A stretch of 64,000 bases of DNA from Ciona intestinalis (taxonomy: Eukaryota; Chordata; Ascidiacea; Phlebobranchia; Cionidae), in NCBI RefSeq assembly GCF_000224145.3, contig NW_004190356.2, positions 186,001 through 250,000 on the forward strand, read 5' to 3'. The notes under the pieces were generated by a model. The model searched no databases, had not been told where the DNA came from, and was given only the letters and a program-made list of their open reading frames with translations. A program made the translations under genes and the position numbers. Positions 22,175-34,326 of the stretch are shown one piece after another (the stretch's first letter is position 1; each line of letters opens with the position of its first letter).

Positions 22175-23253
22175 AAACATTGCGATTGAGAAAATGCTTT
22201 GGTCTCATATACCCGCGGTTTTAAATATTTCAGTATTTTTAACAGCTAGGCTGCCAATTGTACTTTTACCTACCGCAAAACCAATATAGACAAAATGGAT
22301 AATCCAATTATTGTACATTTGTTAAACACATGATCGCTATTCGAAAATAAACGAAATTCGAAATTTGCACAAATTATATATTTTACAAAAAGAGACTTTA
22401 AAAGTGGAATAAATTTAAGGGCATTACGATGTTACATCGAAAATAGCTATTTTACACGACAAGGTGTACAAGAATACAGAATAGAATATCATCCTTTATT
22501 GTGGTATATATACAGACGCAATAAATATAAAATGATTTCTATTGTTATGTATAGCTGTAAAAGCTCACCCCCAGGCGATATTTGTATTATGATACAACTA
22601 CATGGGTTTTACTGCCAAGAGAGAAGCAGAAGGTAAATGGCGATTTCTTGTACAAGTTAGTCGTTATGCGTGTTTATATTAGTTAGTAACTTCGTATTTA
22701 TATGTTTGTTGTTGTTTGCATAAAACATTAACATTGGTTCAGTACAATGTCTATAGCATAAATGATATAAAAGATAAAAAGATATAGACGAATGGTGGAA
22801 ATCAAGTATTGGTACCTATATATGAAGGGGTTGGTATTCTGTATTCTGTTGTAAAAGGTTTATTAGCCTTCTAATACTGGCAGTATGTATTTGGCATTTT
22901 AACAGACGTAAAACTACTACACTTGTAGAAAATAGTTTTAAATATCTATACGCAACTGTTGTAAAAAAATTGTATGTTTTGAACATCTGGGAGAAGATGG
23001 GACGCCTTTAGCACATAATATCCAACTATCCTAATCGTGTTTTAAACAATTAACAACGGACTATAGAAGTCGTGAGGATAGGAGTTTAATAATTCTCTGA
23101 ATAATTTTTGTTTACTATCAAATGGGACGAGAAAATAGAACAAAAAGGTGTCCCATCTTTCCCACCCTACTATACAACAACTGCGTTTCAATTATCAAAA
23201 GCCTGTCTAACACCTATACATTTCTTTGATTACGGTAACAAAGTTCATACAGG
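22175..23253. other. Intergenic between PAN-F5/8C and LRR genes
   Basis: Contains AATAAA at 22346-22351, a likely poly(A) signal of the upstream gene, and a MITE at 22985-23175. A short open stretch near 22583-22680 (RYLYYDTTTWVLLPR) has no start and no clear splice partner, so it is not called. Confidence 0.5.
22985..23175 (+). mobile_element. MITE family A copy
   Basis: Begins tctgggagaagatgggacgc and ends catctttcccaccctacta, with the full family middle. It lies about 80 bases before the LRR gene start codon, so it may overlap that gene's promoter or 5' UTR. Confidence 0.85.
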
Positions 23254-26200
23254 ATGTACCTACTGCTAATTGGTACTTTATTGCTACCTCTCGTATCTTC
23301 CTGTCCGCTTGGTTGTAGTTGTATTGAGAAAAGATTCCTTGCAATTTGCGATGCGGCCGATTTTGGAAGCGTTCCCGTTGGATTGCCGTCTGATATAACG
23401 GTAAGTTCATTTTGCACTTCTGCAGTACTATGTGCCAATATATTATATAAGCGTATATACATCAGAATTATATGCTTTTAATGTTCTGCCTTAATTACTC
23501 AGCAGTGCTCCTTATATATGCCATTATCAGTGCGTCAAAGTACTACCGACAAGCCATTAAAAACGGGGTGTCTACATTGGCAGCCAAACACAAATTACTA
23601 AAAAGTATCGTTCCTAAAGCTGAACAATTGGTAACGAACCGCCAAGTTGTCGCGAAATTGTATAAAGAATAAATATTTTATTTTTTACTTCTGATACTAT
23701 GGTTGACCAGACACTTGATGTTGTAGTATATTAATGTGGGGGAAGATGGGACACTTTCACCACATAACATCCAAATATCCTGAACGTGTTTTAAGAAAAT
23801 AACAACGCTATATAGAAGTGGCGAAGACACAGACTTATAATTCTTGTTATTTGCTGACTAATTTGTTCACTAAAAAATAAAATAAAACATGTCCCATTTT
23901 ACCCCAACCTACTAGTTATTTACAAAAGAGTATACGCATGCAAAATACGAAGAAACCTGCCTCTATTTCAAATACGGAGCTCTTACGATGCAAATTAAAA
24001 AAAAAACATTATCGTTTTGGAAACTAAACCAACATTTAATATATTATATTATTGTACAGTATACCACAATTACAACATAAAAATCAATGTTTGTTGGTTG
24101 GATACCCCAAATAACACGCTTACCAATGTTCAACACAGGAGTTATCCCTCAGCAAGAATCGAATAAAACTACTTAGCGACAACTCTATTCCTGCTAACTT
24201 GGGTCTCATCAAGCTTGACTTATCAGAAAATCAGATTTTTGACATCTCAACGCTTGCCTTCGGTGCTCGAAACTCGGCCTTACAGCAAGCACTCACTACT
24301 CTAACACTGCATTCAAACCAAATAACTCTTGTTCCCACCGAAGCGCTACAAAATCTGCGCTTTCTTCAAGACCTTTCGCTTGGCGGGAATTCTATAAAGT
24401 GGATGCGAGCAGAGTCGTTTACTGGATTGACACGCCTGAATAACCTCGATTTGTCCAGTAATGGTTTGGATCAGTTAGCAGCAGATGCTTTCAAAGTAAG
24501 AGTACATTTTATCGGTCATATTCATAATAGTGTGGGGGAAGCTGGGACACCTTCAGCACAGAATATCCTTATCGTGTTTTAAACAATTAACAACGGTCTA
24601 AGGGAGTCGTGAGGATACGATTTTATAATTCTTTGCACTTTCTTTGTTGGCTCCCAGATGTGACGAGAACAATGATAAAGTGTCCCTTCTTCCCCCACCC
24701 TACTATACAATAAGAGTCATTGATAATATTTTTTACAAATTTGCATGGATGATTAAGCGGGTACGATGTATATTTACACAGTGTGCAATATAAGACATAA
24801 GTAATCTTCCGCCTTTGCAGGCTAAATATAATAATAGTGAAATTTACATAATATGGTGCATTTCGTCTGAGTTTAACAGTGTTAAAGTATATATAGCCTT
24901 ATTAAAAGAAATCGACATCACTTTTCCAACGGATATTTTATATTATTTTTATGATATATACCAGCACAGATATGCTAATTTTTAATCGCCTTTGTTTTCT
25001 TTACATGTATCTTTCGCAGCTAAATTGTATTCATTATTATGCTTTTCAGGGTTTAGATAATTTACAATCGCTAAATTTGTCGGAAAATTCACTGAAAATC
25101 CTTTCACCGGGAATGCTTCGTCATCTTACATCACTATCTACGGTAATAAAAACGTGAATCATCAAAAAGTTTTAGCGCTCGGCCTTTTACACTGTTTAAA
25201 ACGAAATAATCATTGAAAACTAGTAAAAATCGAACACCACATGTAACAGCATAAAAAATAACCCTCAATGAGTAATAGTTCTTGAAAATTGCCCATGTAA
25301 CAATGTAAACGCGTACATAAATGTATGGCATTGCCTAAGTCCTATTTAAAACTATTCTGTTTGAATTTCCCGCTTTCCTAATGTATTTACCATTTGTTTT
25401 AAAGGTCATAAAACACACAAAAAAGGATAGTAGGGTGGGAAAATAGGACACCTTTTTGTTCTGTTTTTTTTCTCGTCTAATTTGGTAGTAAACAAGGAAC
25501 ATTCAAAGCAATATAAAACCATATCCCCACGACTCCCATGGACTGTTGCTAATTGGTTAAACCAAGATCAGAATATTTGGATATTATGTACTAAAGGTGC
25601 CCCGTCTTCCCCACCCTACATATATATTTTTTGTTCCCTTCTTATACATTTATAACACGTACCTCATTTTAGCTGGACTTGTCAAGAAACTCAATACGAA
25701 TGATATCTCCTGGATCACTCAGTCACTTTACTCGCCTTGATGAGTTGTTTTTAACTGCAAATCGCATTTCTGCGTTGGATCCGGGAATATTTACCACGAT
25801 ATCTCACAATTTAAAGTTGCTTGACCTTACACGAAATGAGGTCACGTCGTTAAAACATGGAGTGTTCCGGGTAACTGATCTTTCTGTGCTACTTTGGTTT
25901 TTATTATTACATCCTTTTGGCTTTAATAAAGAGCCCCCTAGGTTGCAAGTACTCCTGCAGTTTAAAAAACAAATATGTTGATGGTAACATTTTGTATATG
26001 GTTCTCGTACATTTTTGTAGTAAACAAAGAACATTTAAAGAATTATAAAACCTTGTCCTCGCGACTTTCATAGACCGTTGTTAAATGTTTAAAACACGAT
26101 CAGGATATTTATATATTTTGTGCTAAAGGTGTCCCATCTTCCCCCACCCCACTACATATAGGAAGCTTTATATTAAATAATGCTTTATATTTACCCTTAC

Positions 26201-27013
26201 CAATTTCAGGGTTGCAATCAACTTATAACGTTGAAACTGGGCCATAATATGATGAGTTACATTTCTGAAGAGAATGAATATCCTTTTCAAGGCCTGTACA
26301 AGTTGCGTGTCCTTAGACTCGATTCTAACCGATTAATATCCTTGCCCGCAACGTCAAAAGCTTGGAATGATTTGAAAAACTTGCAAGAGCTTTACCTTTC
26401 TGGAAACTTGCTTCAAATATTGCCGGAATTTGAACCTATTACTATGCTTCCCGGCTTACAAAAACTCGATATCAGTGCAAACTTGCTGTCTACTTTAAAA
26501 GCGGGCTCATTTCGGTGCTTTCCCAATTTGGAGAATTTGGACGTTTCGAACAACGTTATTTCTGAGGTGGGTACTGGAACTTTTGGGAGGAATAAAATTT
26601 TAAAAGTGGTCAACATGGTACGAAACCGATTGAAAACACCAAACATAACGTGGTTTACAAGACCAAGCACAGCTGAGGTCCCTGCGACAAGCTATGTGTT
26701 CCACCTAGCGACCAACCCGTGGACATGCGACTGCCGAGCAGTGGCGTTCGCGGCTTCAGTTTTGGATTTAAAAGAAAATGTGAAAATAAATATGAACGAA
26801 ATGACATGCCATGAACCAAGCCCACTCAGAGGACGAAACTTTACCTGGCTTGCCACAGAAGCAAAAATGGATTGTAAGGAAAAATACAACTTTACATTTT
26901 TAACTATTTTGTTGTTCGTTGTTATAGTTTTCTTTTGTGGGGCTGCATTATTACGTTATTACGCATGCAAAACTAAAGAAGGGTTTCAAAAGCCGATTTC
27001 TAAATATTTATAA
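23254..27013 (+). CDS. Type I leucine-rich-repeat membrane protein
   Basis: Predicted 532-residue cell-surface protein. Exons: 23254-23400, 24139-24495, 25050-25142, 25673-25870, 26210-27013, all phase 0. It opens with a signal peptide (MYLLLIGTLLLPLVSS) and an LRRNT cap (C17, C21, C23, C32). Then come about 15 leucine-rich repeats of the LxxLxLxxN type (LIKLDLSENQI, LTTLTLHSNQI, LQSLNLSENSL, LKLLDLTRNEV, LRVLRLDSNRL, LQELYLSGNLL, LENLDVSNNVI). An LRRCT cap follows (NPWTCDCRAVAF), then a transmembrane helix (about 493-513) and a 19-residue basic tail. The ectodomain resembles Toll-like receptors and other LRR surface proteins, but there is no TIR or other signalling domain. All introns fall between codons, most near repeat boundaries. 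Exact orthologue not recognised. Every intron contains a family A MITE. An AG lies one base before the ATG. Confidence 0.88.
23472..23672 (+). CDS. Short ORF in LRR intron 1, possible small peptide
   Basis: 66-codon ATG-started ORF in the first intron of the LRR gene, out of frame with exon 1. It has a hydrophobic start (MLLMFCLNYSAVLLIYAII) and a basic, helix-prone tail (SKYYRQAIKN, KHKLLKSIVPKAEQL). Composition is protein-like, with no low complexity and no overlap with a recognised repeat. I do not recognise it. It could be an independent small gene, a retained fragment of another gene, or chance. Confidence 0.25.
   Translation: MLLMFCLNYSAVLLIYAIISASKYYRQAIKNGVSTLAAKHKLLKSIVPKAEQLVTNRQVVAKLYKE
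23733..23914 (+). mobile_element. MITE family A, LRR intron 1
   Basis: Complete but diverged copy: gtgggggaagatgggacac at the left and ccattttaccccaacctact at the right. Confidence 0.85.
24528..24708 (+). mobile_element. MITE family A, LRR intron 2
   Basis: Complete copy starting about 30 bases after the exon 2 donor: gtgggggaagctgggacacc to ttcttcccccaccctactat. Confidence 0.88.
25427..25618 (-). mobile_element. MITE family A, LRR intron 3
   Basis: Complete copy in the opposite orientation to those in introns 1 and 2: tagtagggtgggaaaatagg to ccgtcttccccaccctacat. Confidence 0.88.
26005..26156 (-). mobile_element. MITE family A, LRR intron 4, one end lost
   Basis: Reverse-orientation copy with its left end replaced; the right end is complete (catcttcccccaccccacta). 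It fills about half of the short intron 25871-26209. Confidence 0.8.
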
Positions 27014-29563
27014 GTATATCTTCTATGCAGAACCGAATTGTTAAATAATATATTTTTTATAAGAACCAAAAAATGTCATTCATGTGAAAATGTTTATTCA
27101 ATCACTGTTGTTTCCTTTCCATGTAAACACAAAATGCGTTTTGTGCTGTGACAAAAAAACACGTTATTACTATATTTAAAAACTTTGTACTTAAGTAAGA
27201 ATTAAATAAGTATGCAATTTTCGATCTTGCGTTACATATATATAAAATTACAAATTTATCGTGTTTGAGTTTGCTTATAAGAGTGCTATTTTCGACAACA
27301 TGCAAATTTATATTCAAAATAATTTGTACCAATTATATTGAATTAATTTTTCTTTATTAAAGAGTGACAATACGTGACATAAGTGCGTGTGTACTAATCG
27401 AGAATTGTATGGCCCCAATAAAGGTTTTTTACTGCATTCAATTTAAAGTAGAAAGATTTTAGAAAGATAGATATCCAACAAAAACATTTTTGGTTTAATG
27501 GTACAAATAAGTGACCAAGGGGCTCTTAAATACATTTGTTTAAGTGCGTAAAGCTAGTAAGGTAAATGCTTACTACAACTAAATTACTTCACAACAAAAA
27601 TAAACGAAACAATTGTAAAATATAACTTAGTGCATGAGAAATGAAACTTTGAAAAATGATAAAATGGACACACGCAAGGCACTATAACTACAAACATTTC
27701 ATAAACTTCAAAGCATACTAACTCTTTGTTTAATTGGTAAAACTAAACTTTTTTATGAAAAAAGCATTGTAGATATGTTGAAAATACGAACGGTAAACTG
27801 TGCAATAGAGAAACGGGTGAAATTTCTTGCAATCTGTCTTCTGTTGTGTCGCAAATAACTTGAGGCAAAACTTTAAAATGTGAAAGACCGTGACGTCACT
27901 GCGCAGTTTCAATAGAGTTCGCATGGTTTGCCTGTTATAAATAAACATTAAACAGATAATGATGTTTAAGTTTGTATACATTACTAAGTAATAATTAACA
28001 TAACTAATCGACTTGTATTTCGTAATGGAATTTAAGAGTTGAACTGTGTTGTTGTTTCGAACGGAACTTAATGCCTTTCACTACACGTGGTTTTATGTGG
28101 CCATGATAAATTCCGCGTTCTCCGCTTAGCGGGCCTTTTAAATTAACGATCTGTTTTCGAAGTAAGTTCCCATATAACAACAACTTCAACAGTGCTGCAC
28201 TGTAATAACAAACTCACAAAACAGACAGAAAACAGGTAATTGGTTTGGTACCTGTGTGTACAACAAAACTGGACAAACAAAATGGCCCTTACAAATGAAT
28301 TATTCTGTAATTTATCCCAAATCAAAGCTCTTTGACACGATTTTACACCTATACGTAATTTTCAAACGGCGGCCATGAGTACTGGCTTTGAATATAAACA
28401 ACATAATTCATTGCCTTTTGTTACACACAGTACAATACAGCTATATAACACTCGTACGTGACTACAGTTTTGTATAATTGCTAAAACGTATAAGCGACGT
28501 CGTAGAGTATCACAGTATCTAGCAATTAAAGTAATTTCCATTAATTACTTTGCAAACAAAAGAAACTTTTGTATGTAATTGGTGGAATTTTCGCTTTAAA
28601 AAGCAACATGACCTTTGTAAAAATTTACTTAAAGTGGTTCAATTATAACCTGTATGTCTACATCGCAAAAAGTTTCGTATAAATTATTGAATGAGAAAAA
28701 TTCTCATGAAACATGATCGTCAATGGCGACCAGTATAGGAAATGACGTATTTTTATGAATTCCACTACTGACTAAATATAATTCGGGAGTTTCCGTGTTG
28801 GTCTATACATAGCACTTAAAATACCAAACGTCAAACAGTTTAACCTCTGATAAAATACGCAGACTATTAGCAGACATAGAAAACACACTTTTCAATGACT
28901 TTGAAACTTCTGTTATCGTGCGTGTGTTTTTGGTTTCACTAAATGTTTAAAAAACGTTGTAGTGTCAGAATATAATGCCAAAAATGTATACGTATACTTC
29001 TATGAACCCATTGTAAATGCTAATTTCCATTTAAAACTAAATTATGCATTAGGGTTTCACGTGACAAGAGAAAGAACCCTTGTTTTCACTTCGACGAGTA
29101 AATTGGTTGCCTTATTTTAGAAAAGTGAAAAATTAATTATTTAAACGAGACGCCGCCATTTTATCTTCACATGTCGATGTAGTTGCTACATATGCTATAG
29201 TTATGAAATATAAATAGACCTTGTGATTTGTGAACAATGGGCTACAGTTTAATATACAGTCAAGGGTCTTACTCGTTTAGAATACATGCAAATCAGTTCT
29301 CAAGCACGCACTTTACGTAAATACCCGCTAGTAGTATGCAGATCTAATGACACTGTTCTAACACCGCTGGGTTTCAGCCGCAAGCCAAACAAAAATTGGT
29401 AAAATTACGGAAAGATGCGATATACTTTAAACACCGATTGCAAAGAGGTTATTTCATTGATATCTTGATTTATAGTTTTAAACCTTAACAATCTTGAATG
29501 TCAATTACTTTTAAAGGGACATTTACGTTATATACTTTAGGTTAAAATTATTACTTACCGACG
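27014..29563. other. Intergenic, LRR gene to unknown membrane gene
   Basis: Convergent spacer. A possible LRR poly(A) signal AATAAA is at 27417-27422. On the minus strand, 28150-28007 is an open, basic, protein-like stretch (KGPLSGERGIYHGHIKPRV) preceded by an AG, which might be a 3' exon of the gene at 29564-30145, but no coding link could be made. No family A MITE or SINE was seen here, which is unusual for this window. Confidence 0.4.
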
Positions 29564-30145
29564 CTACGTTGCTTGGCCAGCGTTGTACGAAACTATATTT
29601 CCGGAAATAGAAGAAACGATTCCGTTTTCAGAATTGTCTGGTTCATATCCGTGATTTTGGAACGCGTACTGGTTGTTGCTGTTATTAGAGTTTTCCTCTA
29701 TCACAATATCCGCATTCACTGCAGGCAAATCACGTTGCGATGATTGTGTCGAAACATCCGACATTATTACGTCATCGCTGGAATTCATTGCACCTGGTAA
29801 GTCGCGCTCAAATGCAAGATTCGACAAACCAATTGTTTTTCCTGCGGAAAGCGCCGCTATTTCGACGTTTGTAGCTTCCACAATGTTATCAGAATTTTCC
29901 CAATTATCTTTCTTCTTTTCAAGAGCAGGTATCGTCAACATATACCATAAAAATAGGAACAAGATACCAAAGAAAATAGAAGTTCCACCAATATACCCGA
30001 TCAAATCAGATTTTGCAAAACCGCCAACAATACCAGCAATCATCATTGGTACGCCCACTAACATAAACACCACGCCAACAATGAATATTAATATACATTG
30101 CTTTAGGTCGGGTTTTTGCTTAGTTAGAGAGCAACACGACGCCAT
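29564..30145 (-). CDS. Unknown two-pass membrane protein
   Basis: 193-residue ORF in one exon with a proper ATG at 30145. The N-terminus is MASCCSLTKQKPD, with a Cys pair suited to palmitoylation. Two hydrophobic helices follow (CILIFIVGVVFMLVGVPMMI, about 18-42, and GYIGGTSIFFGILFLFLWYM, about 50-72), then a roughly 120-residue polar, Ser/Asn/acidic tail (MSDVSTQSSQRD, NSNNSNNQYAF). The YIGG..LWY second helix faintly recalls TMEM238-like proteins; this is only a guess. Upstream there is an AG acceptor about 55 bases before the ATG, and a 6-codon upstream ORF (MTPKFE) between them. Five bases past the stop lies a strong donor (GTAAGTAA, minus strand), so the 3' UTR is probably spliced. Confidence 0.7.
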   Translation of the reverse strand: MASCCSLTKQKPDLKQCILIFIVGVVFMLVGVPMMIAGIVGGFAKSDLIGYIGGTSIFFGILFLFLWYMLTIPALEKKKDNWENSDNIVEATNVEIAALSAGKTIGLSNLAFERDLPGAMNSSDDVIMSDVSTQSSQRDLPAVNADIVIEENSNNSNNQYAFQNHGYEPDNSENGIVSSISGNIVSYNAGQAT

Positions 30146-32025
30146 TTGCAAAAGTTTATTCAAATTTTGGAGTCATGCCTATACCTTCCAACACCTGCAA
30201 TAAAATAAAATTTAAAATGAAAACAAACTTTTAAAACTTGATTTACTACTTGGGCGGCTTTACTACACGACTTGCTGAACACGAAAAAATGTGCGCTGTG
30301 ACGTTGCAATGCGTATTTCTACATCTCTTACGCGTTAATACTGCAGTGTACACTTTATGTACAGTTAAAGACGTATTCAAAGTGTATGTGACACACACAT
30401 TTTTTTGAATGTAACTTTTTGAATGTAACTTACTTCACACATGCGCAACTTTGACGGTGGCTCCTACTGCTGGAGCCATTAAATATTTGTCTGTCATTTA
30501 AGTCCACTAGCTTCAAATACCCCTGATGCTTCACAGCTTTTTTGTTTACAACAACAAACTATACGATGACAATATGACACAAGCAAATGTTACGTCATTG
30601 GTTCCGTTCTACTCATAAGAATTCATTTCACAATGTGGATACGTGTTGAGCTGTTATGACGTATAATAATACGCCATGCCTGGTTATTTTCACACGTTTA
30701 TAACATTTTCTATTAGGAACGAAATAGTTTACACTTTACAGGATATTTAACTGTTAATTTAACCACGTATAACGTATTGAACTCCTGACTTTGGTCTGCA
30801 GTGTCCTATACTCTTATCCAACTCTGTGCTAAATATACCTGGGTGTTTATTCCTAAACTATGTACAGCAGGCATTCATATACCAGACTGCTGTCTTTTTA
30901 CGCCAGCGTTTGCATATATAATTCAGCAGCCGTCAAGTACAAGGTATCTCGGGCTAGAAAATTAAGAGGTTGTGAAATATATTTACGTATTTATTCCACT
31001 ATGTTATACATCAGAATTTTATAAACAGGATAGTGAAGTACTTTAACATACACAAAGTACAAACCTGTTTCACTTTGAATACTTATTATTAAAAAAATAA
31101 ACAAACCATCTGAATATCCATTAATATAAAAAATAATCAACTGAATAGTTATATGACTATGTTCATTATTCACACGATATTTTATATCCGGTTTTGTAAC
31201 TGAGCTAACGTGTTTCTCCATTCAGCTTTCTTTTTGTAACTGTACTAAATAGGGCTACAAAAACGTATGTAGTATCCTGTTAATACGTATGGTACAAAAC
31301 ACAAAGTATTTACTCAACCGTTGCCTAAACCTAGGGTATGTCGACACCTTATATACCTGACATAAAACAGTTTGTGGCCTCGCCTTTATTTGAGGCACAC
31401 CGACAACAAAAGCATGGAACGCTCGACTGATTTTACCTGTACCTTGCTTGTACTGAACCAGGATGTAAGACTATAAACTCTCTTCAAGGCGGTTTTGGCC
31501 AAGATAGCTCCGGTTTCAGATTAACTGGTTGTCAAATTTGATTTCTGTATTTTGGAATATCGCATTTCATTCAATTGTCTCGACTGTTACTATGTCACAA
31601 TAATATAGTACAACGTAAAAGCAATTCAGCCGCAGGCAACATACATTGAGTTACAACGCCAGTTCTAAACTAAACCGGTGCTTTTCCAGTTTATGAAAAA
31701 AAACTGAGACAAAATCTTTGTCCGTACAACCAACCTTTTTAACGTTGTCTGATGTCCAATGGCGGATAACAAACGTATTTATTCAGTTACTGGTTATGAA
31801 TAATTGCATGACATGCGTGTTTTGGTATTGCTGCACGTTTTGCGTGCATGAAACACACGATCTACATATAAAGTAATATCAACAAATCCGTTTCGCCAAT
31901 TTATTTTGCATATTGCAGTAACGAAAATTGAAATCAAACAAAAAGTATTACATAAATTAATCATTTTTGAATGTTTTATAGTTTTATTCAACATAATACA
32001 ACTGTAATCATTTTTGTGAAATAAC

Positions 32026-32130
32026 AGTGGGGAAAGATGGGACACTTAAGCACATATTGTACAATATTACCAAGTGCAAAATTAAAAAAAAGTCTGACGA
32101 AGTGTTTCACTTCTCCTATCCTACTACATA
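32026..32130 (+). mobile_element. MITE family A, internally deleted
   Basis: cagtggggaaagatgggac at the left and ttctcctatcctactac at the right, only about 105 bases long. Confidence 0.7.
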
Positions 32131-32705
32131 CTGCCTAAAAACTCAAAACATAACTAATTTTATAAGACGTATTTGCCGCGCATTTCCTTGAACCATAAAA
32201 ATACTGTTTGTTGGATCATGAGAATAAAACAACCATGATGCTTTGCCACGCGGCCAAATCACATGGTTCTCTACGGCCTAAATTAAAAGCAATACTTTAA
32301 AACATTTAAATCTCTTAAAAATAATTAACTACAAAGTTCCTATATATGGTATAACTTGTAACTGGAAATGAGGTGTAAAAAACAAAAAAAAGCGTTATAC
32401 AACTGTCGCTGCCTCCCCATTTATTCATTTTTTTTTCTCCCACGCCTCCATTCGGAGACCAGAATACTCAACACCACATTTTTTTTTTTTTATTGCAATA
32501 AAAATTACGCGAACAACAGTACGGTTGCAGTAACAACATTAACAAACGGCTGCACCCCATTTCATAAAATGTGTGGAAGTAAGACCACTTATTTTGGCTA
32601 TTTGGTATTCAGTGGCTTGGATACTTTCCATTTCACCATTTATTCATTTATTAAACAGAATTTATAAAATTGATCTACAGCGCTCCTAGTGTTAGAATTT
32701 GAAAT

Positions 32706-33140
32706 TTATAAAATGATTGTAACTTATTTATCGGCGGAAAACTACCGTCGTTATTCCCCGGATGCTGTTCTGTTTCATACACCTTCTCCCTCCAAACGAG
32801 TCATGACATATAGTAGTGTGGGTGAAGATGGGACATCTCTGCATTCTATTTTCTTGTCGCAAGCAGTTGGTAGTAAACAAAGATACTTTAAAGAATGAAA
32901 AAACTTCCATAGACCGTTGTTAGTTGATTAAAACACGATCAGGATATTTATATATCACGTGCTAAAGGTATCCCATCTTCCCCCACCCTACTATATGTAA
33001 CTTTGTTCGTGATTGAGTTTTTGCTTTGTTTTTGTATAGCTGACAATTTTAAAAACCTTTTACTGGCCACTGGGTTGTGGCAGTGACCGTTAAAGTGTCT
33101 TGCATAGGAAACGGACGCTGATGACAATGGTTGCGATATA
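32706..33140 (-). mobile_element. SINE split by a MITE
   Basis: Worn reverse-strand SINE (left part to about 32810: gcggaaaactaccgtcgtta, ctgtttcatacacc, cgagtcatgacata) interrupted by a family A MITE at about 32812-32993. It then resumes with tgtaactttgttcgtgatt and actggccactgggttg. Confidence 0.7.
32812..32993 (-). mobile_element. MITE family A nested in a SINE
   Basis: Complete copy (tagtagtgtgggtgaagatg to catcttcccccaccctacta), inserted in the SINE at the atgTAtg position. Confidence 0.85.
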
Positions 33141-33930
33141 TCAAAAGGTTTATATGTTTTTTCCGAAGTGTTTTTAATTAACGACATAATCTTTGAATAC
33201 CGTTTTTCGAAAATTGACATGGTTCTTAATAAAAGTATGCAGCAATAAACCTGCAGCAATTCTAGCGTTATAAAATAAAAATAAATAGAACCGCTAGAAG
33301 TCAGTAGTGGGTAAATGGTATAACTTATTTATTCTGGTTTGCCGGAAAACCCACAGTCGGTATACTACGATTTTATATCATACACGTCGTAACCACTTAC
33401 GAATTAACATGCACGTATCAAATTTAGCTTTATTAAGTTGTGGATTTTTCCTTTTTTCCTTTTTGCTAACAGTTTACAGCACGCAAGGCACGCATAAAGT
33501 TACGTATACTATTGGGTTAAAGTGCTATAAATTGTATTACCCCCATACGCTAGGAATTGTATCAAGTAAACTAAAAAGTTTATAACTAGTTTCCTGTGAT
33601 GTTTTAACCACAGCCTTTAAAGTTTTACCACACGCTGTTTTTGAATCTAAAACACAGCAGGTCTAGTGCAAACGTTTACTTTTTTTCTTTGGTTTCTGTA
33701 ATAATTTTCTATTTGTTAAACCCAGGACCCGTTTAATTTAAATTAACCTAACCACTGTTACTAATTATAATATTTCTTAATTTGCTGTAACCAGACTAAC
33801 CAACACAAAAAAAAACAACGATAACGATTTTCCAAACTGTGTTTGGATTAAAACGTATTTTTTATTTAAACAGTTAACAACAACTTCTTTTAAAAACTTC
33901 TGTGCGAACAGTTTGCAACCCTGGTATGTA

Positions 33931-34126
33931 AAGTAGAGGATGGGGAAAGATAGGACACATAAAGCACATAATTTCCAAATATCCGAAACGTGTTTAAACA
34001 ATTAACAACGGTCTATTGAAGTGGTGAGAATACGGTTTTAAAATTCATTGCGTTTGCTTGCTTTACTTCCAAATGGGGCAAGAAAATAGAATGAAATCGT
34101 GTCCCGTCTTTCCACATCCTGCTATA
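33931..34126 (+). mobile_element. MITE family A copy
   Basis: Full-length diverged copy: agtagaggatggggaaagat to cgtctttccacatcctgcta. Confidence 0.82.
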
Positions 34127-34312
34127 ATTGTGACTTTTTGTGCCTGTTGTTGATAGTTTCGCATTACCTGAAGCATTGTAAAGTCGTGCTTTCAAAGTTT
34201 TTTTAATTACTCTACTCAATTTCTTTAATTACTGGCAAATTACAAGTAAACATAAAGGATGTATCCTCCTATTTGTCAAAAACTGCTAGTAATGAGTATA
34301 TTTTTATCCAGA

Positions 34313-34326
34313 GGGGGGGGGGGGGG
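34313..34326 (+). repeat. G14 homopolymer
   Basis: Fourteen G in a row in otherwise AT-rich DNA, past the 3' end of the first globin gene. Confidence 0.95.

Noticed and set aside
22583-22680. Open stretch RYLYYDTTTWVLLPR, faintly kelch-like
   Set aside because: Too short, no start, and it runs through a possible donor without a partner exon.
29673-30203. Long plus-strand ORF opposite the unknown membrane gene
   Set aside because: It has no ATG at its start and mirrors the minus-strand gene, whose hydrophobic helices and spliced ends are convincing.
34313-34326. G14 run as a possible G-quadruplex regulator
   Set aside because: A single homopolymer without neighbouring G tracts or a gene start; simple repeat slippage explains it.
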